This document shows, piece by piece, positions 31,099 through 40,747 of a DNA stretch of 64,000 nucleotides. Source of the stretch: Corallochytrium limacisporum (taxonomy: Eukaryota > Opisthokonta); the NCBI GenBank assembly GCA_002811645.1, contig PDIP01000014.1, forward strand, positions 62,001 through 126,000, given 5' to 3'. The first letter of the stretch is position 1. Each line of letters begins with the position of its first letter. A program made the translations under genes and the position numbers. The notes below the pieces were generated by a model, which was not told where the DNA came from, ran no database searches, and saw only the letters and a list, made by a program, of their open reading frames with translations.

Positions 31099-31718
31099 TG
31101 ATCCTCTCCTCACAACACATATCAATGCCGTAGATCGTGTGCCTGCGCCTCCGAACTACCTGTCCTGCACGACATATGCAATGGCGTCGCTGAATGAAAC
31201 GCAGCCCGTTTGTATCCATGGACTGATTCAACTTCCCTCTCCCGTTCCCCCGCTTCTTTGTCAGCGTTGCCTCTACCAACACCCCTGCTTTGTCAGCGTT
31301 ACCACCCTCCCAGGCCCCCCCCCCCGCCCTACTGCTGCCTCCAGGTCACAATGAGGACAGGGCTCCTTATTGATCTACTCATCCCTCACTGGGTTCCGAG
31401 CGCCCCCGGGCCAGCCACCACCACGGAGGGACGAAACGGACAGGGGCCAGAGAGTGTTGGGGACGGAGGACTTCGTTTTAGGAAGTGTGTACTGTATTGA
31501 GGGCAACTTTTCCATTGCGGACCACGGTCTCCCCGCTGGTACCTCGTCCTTCACGCATCCCAAGGAGTGACGGGAGCAGACAAGCTGAGGCGTCCGGCCG
31601 TTTTGGGGAACTTGGCCTAGCACCTAGCTATTCAAAGAGGAAGCCTTGGTATGACTGCATGGCTTAGCTTCATCGAACCGTAAAATGTCTGGCATCCAAT
31701 AGGACTATACCGAAGACT
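31099..31718. promoter_or_regulatory. divergent GGPPS/FAM185A promoter region
   Basis: This 620-bp head-to-head spacer has a long C tract at 31314-31326, TTATTGATCT at 31367-31376, and a CCCGGG core near 31405. No TATA box is seen. ORFs here are Pro/Ser-rich translations of the GC tracts. Confidence 0.4.
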
Positions 31719-32816
31719 ATGTCATTGGGTTTGCTGAGAGCAGTTGGTACCACCTGGGTACCTCGAGTGGGCCGCCAGTCAGTGCGGTCACTGCCACTGA
31801 ATATGTGGCAGTCACGTTCCATGGGTAGTGTGGATCTGGCAGCAAAGAGAGTAGAACAGCATGGATCACTGGCGGTGAATGTACCGTGTTGTATCAAGAT
31901 TCGTCCCCTCCTGGCGGACGAATACAAGGTCAAAGTAACTGGAGAGTCTGACGCACTCGAATCCCTTGCAAATGCCATAGAGGTAACAGACGAGGACAAT
32001 CATCTCAATGTTGTCGTGCCTGATAGCAAAAGATCGAGCTTGGATCGGAGCCTGGAGCAGTGCTTCATAGAGGCTGAAGTCCCAATCAATTGGACAATGA
32101 CTTTAGAGTGCAACGGACATGTCGATGTTGACCAGATGGAAGCAGAATTGAAGGCAACCAGTGTTCGAGGCGACATCAATATCGGAAAGGTCAAGGGAGA
32201 AAACATTAATCTTCAGGCTTTGACTGGAAACATTTTTGCAGAGAGCATCAAAGGAGATGTCGCACTGAAGGTGCAAGGCAGTGGCAACGTCACCGTCGGA
32301 ATCATGGTGGGTAATGAGTTGGTTTGCAAAGCCGAGAACGGGCATACCAAATTGGACGCAATCTATATGCAAGAATCAGAAGTATACAGTTTGAGCGGTG
32401 ACCTAGAGCTCGGTGACTGCCACGGGGAGATGGATATCAACACCATTGACGGTGACATCGCCATCAAGACTTGGGATGGCCAACTTGGGGCGCGCACACA
32501 ACATGGCGATATTTCTTTGCACATTGCCCGTAGTGAGCCCAGAGTTGCACTGCTGGCGGAAGATGGCAATATTGACATCACAATATCTGATGAGATGTCT
32601 GCTGATCTCGATCTGAGGGGTGATGATATCGAGATCGATGAAAACATAGATGTTGAGGATTTGCACGCTCAAGAAGATTATGATCGCCCAATGACCACCG
32701 GAAAGATCAAAGGTGGTGGGCCGGCCATTATTGCTGAGGCGCATGATGGAACCATCACGCTTAAGGCCCTGGATTGGGGTGAGGCTATGCAGCGGGCAAT
32801 GGCAAAGAAGAAGTGA
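31719..32816 (+). CDS. FAM185A: FAM185A-like DUF4097 beta-helix protein, probably mitochondrial
   Basis: The first 35 residues are Arg/Ser/Leu-rich without acidic residues, like a mitochondrial presequence. From about residue 50 to 345 the protein is built of short beta-strand repeats (GDINIGKVKG, TGNIFAESIKGDVALKVQG, DGDIAIKTWDGQL, EDGNIDITISD). This is the right-handed beta-helix pattern of DUF4097 and of animal FAM185A. The 365-residue length is close to FAM185A. Its function is not established in any organism I know. An AATAAA lies 14 bp after the stop. It is the upstream gene of a rare tandem pair with LYS1. Confidence 0.8.
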   Translation: MSLGLLRAVGTTWVPRVGRQSVRSLPLNMWQSRSMGSVDLAAKRVEQHGSLAVNVPCCIKIRPLLADEYKVKVTGESDALESLANAIEVTDEDNHLNVVVPDSKRSSLDRSLEQCFIEAEVPINWTMTLECNGHVDVDQMEAELKATSVRGDINIGKVKGENINLQALTGNIFAESIKGDVALKVQGSGNVTVGIMVGNELVCKAENGHTKLDAIYMQESEVYSLSGDLELGDCHGEMDINTIDGDIAIKTWDGQLGARTQHGDISLHIARSEPRVALLAEDGNIDITISDEMSADLDLRGDDIEIDENIDVEDLHAQEDYDRPMTTGKIKGGGPAIIAEAHDGTITLKALDWGEAMQRAMAKKK

Positions 32817-33463
32817 TGGAATTGCAGAAAATAAAGAATCCTATGTAGTTTCTATTTCGACAAATACTTGATGCAGAGTGAGTGATGAACAAGACATCTA
32901 TTCTGCCGGCCCGCCAATATCTTCTGGTGGATCCCCCCCGGGGGGGCGTTGGGTGGGAGGGTATTGGGGAGAGAGATCAACAAAACGCAAAGAGCGCGCA
33001 GAGAAAGAAACAAGAAGCAAAAAAAAAAAGGGAAGGCGGAAAGGGGGGGGGAGGGAAGTACGCGGGATATTGACCGTGCCCAGCGTTGGCAAAGACGAGA
33101 GCGGAACTTTTTTCGCAAGCATTTGTTGTTCAGTCCCCCTTTCTGGTGTGAGTGCGTGAGTGTGTGGCTTTTTTTTAATTGTTTGCTCTCCCCCGCCCCC
33201 CCGCGGGGGGGGGGTCTCAGGGTGTGTGTGTGTGTGTGCATGTGTCACTGTGCACGGTGGCGCCGGTACCTCTTGCTGACATCAACGGTGTCTACAGACA
33301 GTTGTGCAGTCCAGGAACCACCAAGGCAAGCCATCTGTCGCACGACGGAGGACCATAGAGCTATGAAGAGTGCGATTATTCTATCAAATACATTGAGTTA
33401 TGGTGCCAGTTCATAGAGATTTGGCATTGACCGGCTCAGAATCATTAAATGCAAGATTTAAGT
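32817..33463. promoter_or_regulatory. FAM185A 3' end and LYS1 upstream region
   Basis: The spacer contains two C-run/G-run palindromes (32933-32946 and 33188-33214) and a GT microsatellite (33222-33240). Frames across it on both strands are low-complexity. A consensus AATAAA at 32830-32835 probably ends the FAM185A-like transcript. Confidence 0.45.
32830..32835 (+). terminator. AATAAA polyadenylation signal
   Basis: A consensus hexamer lies 14 bp after the FAM185A-like stop codon. Comparable hexamers follow LYS1 and ARPC1 closely, suggesting very short 3' UTRs. Confidence 0.5.
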
Positions 33464-34588
33464 ATGGTAGCCTCTACAGATACCCCCGTGACCCTTTGGA
33501 TTCGCGCCGAGGTAAAGCCGAAGGAGTTCCGGACTTCCCTTACCCCTGACGTGTGCAAGCGTCTCATTGAAGACGAGGGCTACAAGATTTACGTCGAGAA
33601 GTGGTCAGAGCGTTGCCTACCCGACGAGGAGTACGAGAAGGTCGGTTGTCAGATAGTTGATGCCGGAACATGGAAGACTGAGGCCCCTGAGGGAGCATAT
33701 GTCGTCGGCCTTAAGGAGTTGCCCGAAGAGGACACCCCGATCACTCAGAAGCACATCTTCTTTGCCCATTGCTTCAAGGGTCAGGATGGCTGGAAGGATA
33801 TTCTAGGCCGCTTTGCCCGCGGCAACGGAACTATCCTAGATCTGGAGTTCCTGACCGACGACAAGGGCAGGCGTGTAGCTGCCTTTGGATACATGGCAGG
33901 CTTCTGTGGTATGGCTCTGGGTCTCTTGGAATGGGCCCACAAGTGCATGAACCCCGGAGTAGAGTTCCCCAAGGTGGTACCCTATCCCAATGAGGACGTC
34001 CTAATTGGCGAAGTGAAGAAGCGGCTCGACGAGGTGAAGCAGGCCTACCCCGACAAAGGGCTGCCTCGGGTTTTGGTAATTGGTGCCCTGGGCCGCTGTG
34101 GTACTGGTGCCTGTGACTTTGCCGTGAAGGCTGGACTCCCAGAGGAGAACATTAGCCGCTGGGACATGGAAGAAACCAAGGCGGGAGGTCCATTTGTTGA
34201 TATTGCAAAGCACGACCTATTTGTCAATTGTATTTATCTCACGACCAAGATACCTCCTTTCATCGACCTTGATACCATCCGAAACACTGCGGGCCGCAAA
34301 CTTCAGACAGTGGTGGATGTAAGCTGTGATCCGAATAACCCGAACAATCCAGTGCCAATCTACAATGCCATCACATTCTTTGACAGTCCAACCACCAAGG
34401 TTGATGTAGCTGATCCTCCTTTGACTGTCATTGCAATCGATCACTTGCCTTCTCTTCTGCCACTGGAGAGTTCACAACGCTTCTCCCAAGATCTCGAGGA
34501 GACCATGAAGGACTTGAAGAACTTCGACGACTCGCCTGTTTGGCAGCGGGCGATCAAGCTCTTCAACGAGAAGAAGGCCGAACTCTGA
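33464..34588 (+). CDS. LYS1: saccharopine dehydrogenase (NAD+, L-lysine-forming)
   Basis: From the second ATG the protein has 374 residues. It shows the AlaDH/PNT-like N-terminal domain (RAEVKPKEFRTSLTP) and the catalytic lysine and histidine segments (GLKELPEED and FFAHCFKGQ). The Rossmann-domain stretch VIGALGRCGTGA matches yeast Lys1, and so does the overall length. The enzyme performs the last step of alpha-aminoadipate lysine synthesis, splitting saccharopine into lysine and 2-oxoglutarate. An upstream ATG at 33449 adds five residues, but the ATG at 33464 has the better context (A at -3, G at +4). The C-terminus is AEL, so no clear peroxisomal signal. AATAAA follows 32 bp after the stop. 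Confidence 0.96.
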   Translation: MVASTDTPVTLWIRAEVKPKEFRTSLTPDVCKRLIEDEGYKIYVEKWSERCLPDEEYEKVGCQIVDAGTWKTEAPEGAYVVGLKELPEEDTPITQKHIFFAHCFKGQDGWKDILGRFARGNGTILDLEFLTDDKGRRVAAFGYMAGFCGMALGLLEWAHKCMNPGVEFPKVVPYPNEDVLIGEVKKRLDEVKQAYPDKGLPRVLVIGALGRCGTGACDFAVKAGLPEENISRWDMEETKAGGPFVDIAKHDLFVNCIYLTTKIPPFIDLDTIRNTAGRKLQTVVDVSCDPNNPNNPVPIYNAITFFDSPTTKVDVADPPLTVIAIDHLPSLLPLESSQRFSQDLEETMKDLKNFDDSPVWQRAIKLFNEKKAEL

Positions 34589-34620
34589 GACACCAATGGT
34601 TAGCATAACGGCTGTCTGAT

Positions 34621-34626
34621 AATAAA
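34621..34626 (+). terminator. AATAAA polyadenylation signal of LYS1
   Basis: The consensus hexamer starts 33 bp after the LYS1 stop, inside the 85-bp convergent spacer shared with the LRRCC1-like gene. Confidence 0.5.
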
Positions 34627-34673
34627 ATCCCTCACACTTACCGGAGATTCTTGATAGTACGAGTGCAAAAGCT

Positions 34674-37574
34674 TCAGGAGGCGGTTGCAATTTCCGATCG
34701 CATACGATCCATCACCATGAGCGCACGGGCCTTTTGGGATTTAAGCTCGTCTTCTAGGCGTTGGTTCTCAACAACAAGCTCTCGAAGTTCTTCATCCCTT
34801 TCGCGAATAAGACTTTCGTAGTCCCCCTTTGCTTCGCGTAGCTGTGCTGTCTCTGCCGAGAATTGATCCCTTTCACGATGACTTTGCTGCAACTGTTCCC
34901 GTGCCTGCGCCAGGTCTGTGGTCAACGCCTCGATGCGCTGGTCCCGCTCGGCAATCTTAGCTGTGAGCGCTTCCTTCATGGTGGTTCTGATTTCGGTAAT
35001 CTCGCGCTCGGCATGACCCAGCTGCTCTTTCTGTTGTTGCACAGTCAAGGCCAGTTCCTTATTGGCGCTGGTGAAGGATTCGATGCGGGCCTCTGCCTTG
35101 TCACGCTGTCGCTTGGCATCATCGTACTTCTCACGGATTTGATCGTATGTGCCCTGCAGTTCGCCGTGTTGATTCACTTCTGATGACAGAGCCTCACGGA
35201 GATCCTTCTTTTCTGCCTCAAGCACATCCAGCCTTTCGGACAGAGTCAGAATCTTTCTGTGGTAGGTCTTTAAGGTGATCCGTTCCTCCTCAAGCGTCTC
35301 TTCAACCGTTTTTTTGCTCTCTTTGGATTCATATAGCAATTTTTCGAGTTCCTTGACCCGCTCTGCAGTGTAGTGCCCTTCTGCATTCCTCAACTTTGAC
35401 TTCAGAGTATCCATGTCGGCCTCAAGTTCGTTGATCCGCCGGGTCTTATCCTTCGCTTCGTTGCGAAGTGTCTCCTGATTCTGCAATTCTACCAAATAAG
35501 ACTGTACCTTGGCCTCTAGTATCTGGACCCTGTCGGTACCGGTCTTCAGTGCAAGTCTCCTAGCTTCCGACAAACCCTGTACTTCCAATACAGCCTCGCG
35601 TAGCTCCTCCTCTAGATTGTCATAGGCCAAGCGACCATTCATGACCTCCTTAGATAACTGACTGTTCGCTTCTTGCAATCTGAGCAGCTCGTTCTGCATT
35701 GCTTGAGCATGGTCCTGGTTAGCCAAAATCTCACGATGATGTATCTCCCGCAGCTGTGTCAACTCGAGCCTCAGTTTGGCAATCTCCCGCTCGTTCTGTG
35801 CTAGTTGCGTATTCCAGTCCTCACTAGCGGCTGTGTAGCGTTCATCATTAGCCTTCGTGACTTGCTGAATCCGATCTTCGATGGCCTTTGTCAGTTTGCA
35901 GCGGAACTCGTCTTTCAGTCGCTCCATATGCTGTTGATGACTGACATGAGCAGAGTCCAGCTGGTTGTGAAGGTCCTTGATGGCGCGCTCATGATCCAAG
36001 TGTAACCACTCCTTTTTCTGATGCTCCACCTGGATTGCTTCTTTCAGACGGTCGATCTCACGTGTCTTCTCCCCTGACAAGCTCTCTGCTTCCTTGACCC
36101 GCAGATCCAGCTGCGTGTACTCCTCGCGAAGTTGTCCAAGAGTCTTGGATTGCACGGAATTTTGCTGTCGCTGTGCCTCCAACTGCAACCTCACGTTCTC
36201 CACTTTGTCCTTGAGAAGCTGAACTTTCGACTCCAATGATTCCTTCTCTTGCTGTAGAAAATCTGATTGGGTTTCCAGTCGTTCGTAATCTTTTCGAAGC
36301 TCTTGCATCATGTTTTTCTGCAGTTTTACTATCTTGTTGGCCCCCTGAAGTCCTTTGACCTGTTTGCGCAAGGAGTTGTTCTCCTCTTCCAACCTTTGAA
36401 TAACTCCGATGACAAGTTCTTTGGTGTCCCGATCAGTTTCTTGTTGCGACAAATACATCGATTCATGGACATCGGATGGGCGAGCACGGGCCGAGGATGT
36501 CATGGACACAATTTGAGGCGTCGGTACTCGATAATATTGCATGGATTCAAGCACATGTCTGTCCCGAGATGCCGGCTCACGGGCACTGTGGTGTCCCCTC
36601 GTGCTGTAGCTTCGCTCAGGGATCACATCATCGAGGTCGTGCACAGTAAGTTGTGTACTCCGCTCCCCCATGGCCGAGTGCGGTCTTGTTCGCACTGTGG
36701 AACCCTCATCAATATTTTCGTGACCGTCAACTTGCGGTGAGGACCCATGATGCTTAGCCAGAAGTACGTCAAGAACTGGGTAGCTGCGTTGAATGATGTC
36801 CTTGGCCTCCCCTGTGACAGACTTTGCAGCCTGTGACTTATTGACCGTTGATGGTGGATCTCCCTCCTGAGTCTTCCCCAGTACCTGCTTCGTCTGTGAA
36901 GAATCTTCTTCTGTTGAGACCATAAACTTCCTGATTGTTTTCTCAAACGTTAAGTTTACTACAGCAGTGCTGAATGTGTCTGACTTGAAGCGATTGTTTC
37001 TGTCCCGGCCATTGACGAAGACGAGGCGGGAAGTCAAAATTCGGAAAAGAACAGTTTCAAGATCGGGCACAGCCTGTTCAACAGGGTTTCCTCTTACCCA
37101 TATTTCCTTCAGTGCACGGTATCCGTCCAGAGCCTGCAGGTCTGCTACAGTTTTGACCTTGTTGTCTCGAAGATCCAAGTAGCGCAGATTGCCGCGTAGG
37201 CTGCTCCCCGTCGATTTGAGAGCCCGGATGTCACTAATGTTGTTGTATCCAAAGTTTCCATACTGCAGCCGTGGCAATTTCTCTATGCCATTGAGATCCC
37301 GGAGTCTGTTGCAAGCGATGTTCAAGATCTTGAGTGCACTGAGGTGCCTCAGGCCGTCCAAACTTTGCAAACTGTTTGAGCTCACATCTAGGTACACAAT
37401 TTGGTCACCATATGCTCTAATGCCACGTAGACTTGTGATTGAATTTCCATGCAGCCTCAGGATCCATGTCTGGGCCGCGTTCCAGTCATCGGGATAAGGA
37501 ACCTCCCGATGTCCCTGGAGAGACAGGTTTACGTCCCGGCTGCCTTCTTCTTGGTCCTTCTGTTCCGCGACCAT
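34674..37574 (-). CDS. LRRCC1: LRRCC1-like centriolar leucine-rich-repeat and coiled-coil protein
   Basis: This 966-residue protein has an N-terminal block of SDS22-type LRRs (about residues 30-200; LRLHGNSITSLRGI, LNIACNRLRDLNGIEKL, LDLRDNKVKTVADL). A Ser/Thr-rich linker (about 210-380) follows, then nearly 580 residues of unbroken coiled coil. This order and length match LRRCC1/CLERC, a protein of the distal centriole lumen needed for ciliogenesis. Other LRR plus coiled-coil ciliary proteins are possible. It is a single exon. Presence of such a gene implies that the organism builds, or until recently built, centrioles or flagella. Confidence 0.85.
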   Translation of the reverse strand: MVAEQKDQEEGSRDVNLSLQGHREVPYPDDWNAAQTWILRLHGNSITSLRGIRAYGDQIVYLDVSSNSLQSLDGLRHLSALKILNIACNRLRDLNGIEKLPRLQYGNFGYNNISDIRALKSTGSSLRGNLRYLDLRDNKVKTVADLQALDGYRALKEIWVRGNPVEQAVPDLETVLFRILTSRLVFVNGRDRNNRFKSDTFSTAVVNLTFEKTIRKFMVSTEEDSSQTKQVLGKTQEGDPPSTVNKSQAAKSVTGEAKDIIQRSYPVLDVLLAKHHGSSPQVDGHENIDEGSTVRTRPHSAMGERSTQLTVHDLDDVIPERSYSTRGHHSAREPASRDRHVLESMQYYRVPTPQIVSMTSSARARPSDVHESMYLSQQETDRDTKELVIGVIQRLEEENNSLRKQVKGLQGANKIVKLQKNMMQELRKDYERLETQSDFLQQEKESLESKVQLLKDKVENVRLQLEAQRQQNSVQSKTLGQLREEYTQLDLRVKEAESLSGEKTREIDRLKEAIQVEHQKKEWLHLDHERAIKDLHNQLDSAHVSHQQHMERLKDEFRCKLTKAIEDRIQQVTKANDERYTAASEDWNTQLAQNEREIAKLRLELTQLREIHHREILANQDHAQAMQNELLRLQEANSQLSKEVMNGRLAYDNLEEELREAVLEVQGLSEARRLALKTGTDRVQILEAKVQSYLVELQNQETLRNEAKDKTRRINELEADMDTLKSKLRNAEGHYTAERVKELEKLLYESKESKKTVEETLEEERITLKTYHRKILTLSERLDVLEAEKKDLREALSSEVNQHGELQGTYDQIREKYDDAKRQRDKAEARIESFTSANKELALTVQQQKEQLGHAEREITEIRTTMKEALTAKIAERDQRIEALTTDLAQAREQLQQSHRERDQFSAETAQLREAKGDYESLIRERDEELRELVVENQRLEDELKSQKARALMVMDRMRSEIATAS

Positions 37575-37991
37575 GGTTGGTCCTCACATTTAGCTCTCGA
37601 TCATTGTAAACGAGTCACAATATTGGCGTTGTCCCTTCAGATCATCGTAGGGTACATTTTCCCGGACGTTCGTCAATGCTGCTGTTGCTTCAGTGTGAAA
37701 TACCAAGGCCGGCAAGAGACTCGCATCGCGGGAGGAAAAAAGTGCGGGAGGGAGGTGCTTGCAAACCTAGAGAGGCCCCCGATGAACTCTGCGCGCCAGA
37801 AAATGAGACTAGGAAGGGTGGCACGGGAGTCAATTTATGTAGCGTCCCGTTGAACGGGAACTCCCCCCGGGGGGGGGGGGAAATGAAGCTACTCGGATCA
37901 AATCAATACTCCGGCCCGATTGATGAGCAAGCGGAACACTGAGTTTGTGAACGACAGTATGGCGTGTATTGCAAGCCATGTGTGGTGGTGC
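37575..37991 (-). promoter_or_regulatory. LRRCC1-like upstream region
   Basis: This 417-bp spacer contains a C-run/G-run palindrome at 37863-37880 and GGATCAAATCAATACT at 37896-37911, the same pairing of signals as upstream of NSE3. It also holds the 3' end of the P450 gene. Confidence 0.4.
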
Positions 37992-39560
37992 TTATGACGA
38001 CATCGACAGAGAGGCAGGCCGAAAGGTGAGTGGAAGACCGCTAGCCTTGTAGCCTAAAGTGACAGAAAATGCTTCAACAAGCTCGGATTCATCCTTCCAA
38101 GCGGGTTCAATGTCAAAGGCACAAACGATGCGGCCAATCACAACGGCCATCTCTGTCAGGGCAAACTTAAATCCGATGCAACTCTGGGGCCCATGGCCGA
38201 AAGGGAAGAATGTGCCAGGAATCTTGGGCTGAGGATTCTTTTCGTCGAGCCACCGCTCGGGTAGGAACTCTCGGGGACGATCCCAGTATTTTTCGTTGTT
38301 GTGAACGCTCTGGAAGCAGAGCGCTGCTGTCGCACCGGCGGGCAGGACCCAGCCCGATGGCAAAGTCATGGTCTTTACAATCTCCCTGCCAGTGAATGGT
38401 GTGACGGAGAAACACCGTTGCGTTTCTTTGATGATGGCATCTATCCATTTGAGTCGAGATAGATCTTCCCACTGCAGTTCTCGGGTAAAGTCATCCGTGA
38501 CTTCGCGCATCTCCTCACGTACCTTTTGGACAAGGTGCGGACGTTCAGCAAGTGCCCTAAGAATGTAGCCCATGGTGTTGCCACTGGTTTCATGACCTGC
38601 GGCAAAGAACATTTGCGCCTCATCTACGATCTCATCAACGGTTGCGTTTTCAATGCGTGCCGAATGGATGAGGAGGCTGAGGACATCACGTCGTCGCTGA
38701 AGGGATTCGAGAACTTTTTCTTCATCTCCATTGGGCTTTTCATGGAGACCATTTGGAAAGTCCTGAGCAATGCGCTCATCGACGATGCGTTTGATCATAT
38801 TACGATACTCTGTCAACTCACGAAAACCTCGGTTACCATGAACCAGTGGCTGGGCCCATACAGGCAATCCAGTGCTGCGCATGACGCAGTGAACTACATC
38901 ATCCGACCGGCGGGCAAATTCAGTATCTGGATTATTCAGGGTGTCCAGTTTCCAGCCGAAGACGGTCTCTAGCATAGTATCCAGTGCAATTAAGCAAGTG
39001 TACTTGTGGGCATCGACAGTGACACTGGGTCTGCTTGAGTACACGACGTCCGCTTCCAATTTGTCGTTCATCAGTCATACAAAGCGACCAGAAACATCCT
39101 CCGCGGTGGCTAGGACCGGTTTCAGGGCGGTTACTGAGAATGCTGGCACCAACATTCTCCTGTGGCGCCGCCAGACGTCTGATTCTGCCATCAGAAGACC
39201 TGTTGGCGCAAACTTGGTGAATAAATACTTGATATCGTACAATCTGCGTGTGGGACCATCGCCTGCAACATTCTTAAGGACAAAGCAGATATCTTTTGGA
39301 TCTGACAGAAAGTAGCTTCGTCGGCCCCAAAACAACTGAAACCTGGCATGGTCTCCATACTTTTCGACGATTCTATGAATGAAGGTGTGGATCTGAAACT
39401 TAAGGGTGGCTCTTTGTGCTCTCTTGACGTAGATGTACCACGCACCCCAAGAGTCTGGTCCCCTCCACTTTGGCCCTGCTCTTTCCTGTGCGCGTTGCTC
39501 AAGCCATTGGCGGAAGAGGAAGGCAAAGACCACCCCACAGACCAAGACATACACGATCAT
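37992..39560 (-). CDS. cytochrome P450 interrupted by one in-frame TGA
   Basis: The frame reads through 522 codons except for a TGA at 39077-39075 (codon 162). Upstream are a hydrophobic membrane anchor (MIVYVLVCGVVFAFLF) and the helix C motif WRRHRRM. Downstream are the I-helix AGHETSGN, the K-helix ExxR (KETQR), PERW, and the haem loop FGHGPQSCIG, all intact. The residues on both sides of the TGA align with a normal P450 helix region (GRFV*LMNDKLEADV), so no intron is needed. TGA is a normal stop elsewhere in the window (for example the NEK gene). Options are a young pseudogene, a sequencing error, or stop readthrough (context TGA CTG). Substrate unknown; the anchor indicates an ER enzyme. 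Confidence 0.85.
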
Positions 39561-40747
39561 GGCCGAAAGACAAAAAGGAAACCAATTCGATTGCAGTCTA
39601 TAGCCTTAGCATCTGGAGATAGAAGTGTATCCAAGCTGTCCTTGCTAATGCTGCCAGTCACTAGATACCTACCTGTTGTGCCCACTCTTTGGCGCCCGTG
39701 AGTGTTCGTTGTTCCACATCATTGTCTGCTGATGTGTTCCTGTCCAACTCCACTTGTAACCTACCCCGAGCCACACCCGAACCCGTCCATACGCAGATCC
39801 GCACTCCTCTGCGTTCCCATGTCAATCCCCAATTCGTCCAGCAATGGTATGTATTGTACGGTTATCCTTGAGGCGAAAAGTGCTCTCCGTATAAATGTAA
39901 CGCCGGCGGTGTCTTTGCCTTTGCCGGCACAGCCCTTCCATTTCCCCTCCTTTTCCCCCTTCTCTCCGGTAGTAGCGGAACCCTCTGGTTCAGCAGATCG
40001 AAGAAGCTATCCGAGGGCGGGCAGGGACAACCTCAGGCACAGCAGGGTACGCCGAGTAGAATTTGTACTGAAAGTAGCCCTCCCCCGTGTTCTTGGGCGG
40101 CCTTTGTGACACGTACGCAGCCCGTCCCGTTGAAACGGGAGAAGAGGAGGAGATACCGAAATGGACACCGCAGCAGCCCGAGGCGCCGAGAGGGAGCCCA
40201 GAGCTACTGGAAATTCTCGGTCCAACGGCAAGAGAACATTCCTGCAGCGGCACAGCACGGCAACGGGAGCGTACGCCGGTTTCGCGGTTTTTACCTGTGC
40301 GCAGTGTGGCCAGGTACCGAAGTATTTGGCCTACAAACTATTCATCCTGCTCAGGATTTCAATACAAGAAACTGCGTACCCCAGACAGAGCGGATGACGG
40401 TCCCACGGTCCATCAGTACGTGGAAATCATGTGGTTGGCAAGGATGATTTCGTGGCAATATTACCTGAAGGCGATGTCTAATATGCGGCACCTCAGCATG
40501 CCCACTTGGGCATTGGCCAGGTCAGCCCGGGGGTCTTTTTTTTTTATGAAGAGTAAACACAAACAATATGATCAATAATTGCAATTAATATTGATCTACA
40601 TACGCCTGCCAATCGCTCGGCGGGGAGAGGGGGCAGGACTAGGGGCATATCCAACCAGACTTGTATACACCCATGGCACTTGGAAAGTATTGTATTATCG
40701 TTTTGAATTGTACTCACTATAGCCACATTGAAACTAGGTGGTCATCT
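39561..40747. other. 1.2-kb spacer upstream of the P450
   Basis: The spacer lies between the P450 start and the STRAP stop. Near 40564-40596 lies an A/T-rich block with GATCAATAATT and AATATTGATCT in inverted orientation. A 163-codon frame (40087-40578) and others overlap each other and look random. No RNA gene seen. Confidence 0.4.

Noticed and set aside
39075-39077. TGA read as tryptophan or selenocysteine
   Set aside because: TGA is the natural stop of other genes in the window, and nothing like a SECIS element or a Sec-using family is present.
39000-39080. A 78-nt intron (GTATGA to CACAAG) that would remove the P450 TGA
   Set aside because: It would keep frame but delete 26 residues that match the conserved P450 region (SVTVDAHKYTCLIALD), so it is unlikely. 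Shorter GT-AG choices break the frame.
40087-40578. 163-codon plus-strand ORF between STRAP and the P450
   Set aside because: Arg/Ser/Pro-rich, random-looking, and two other frames over the same bases are as long.
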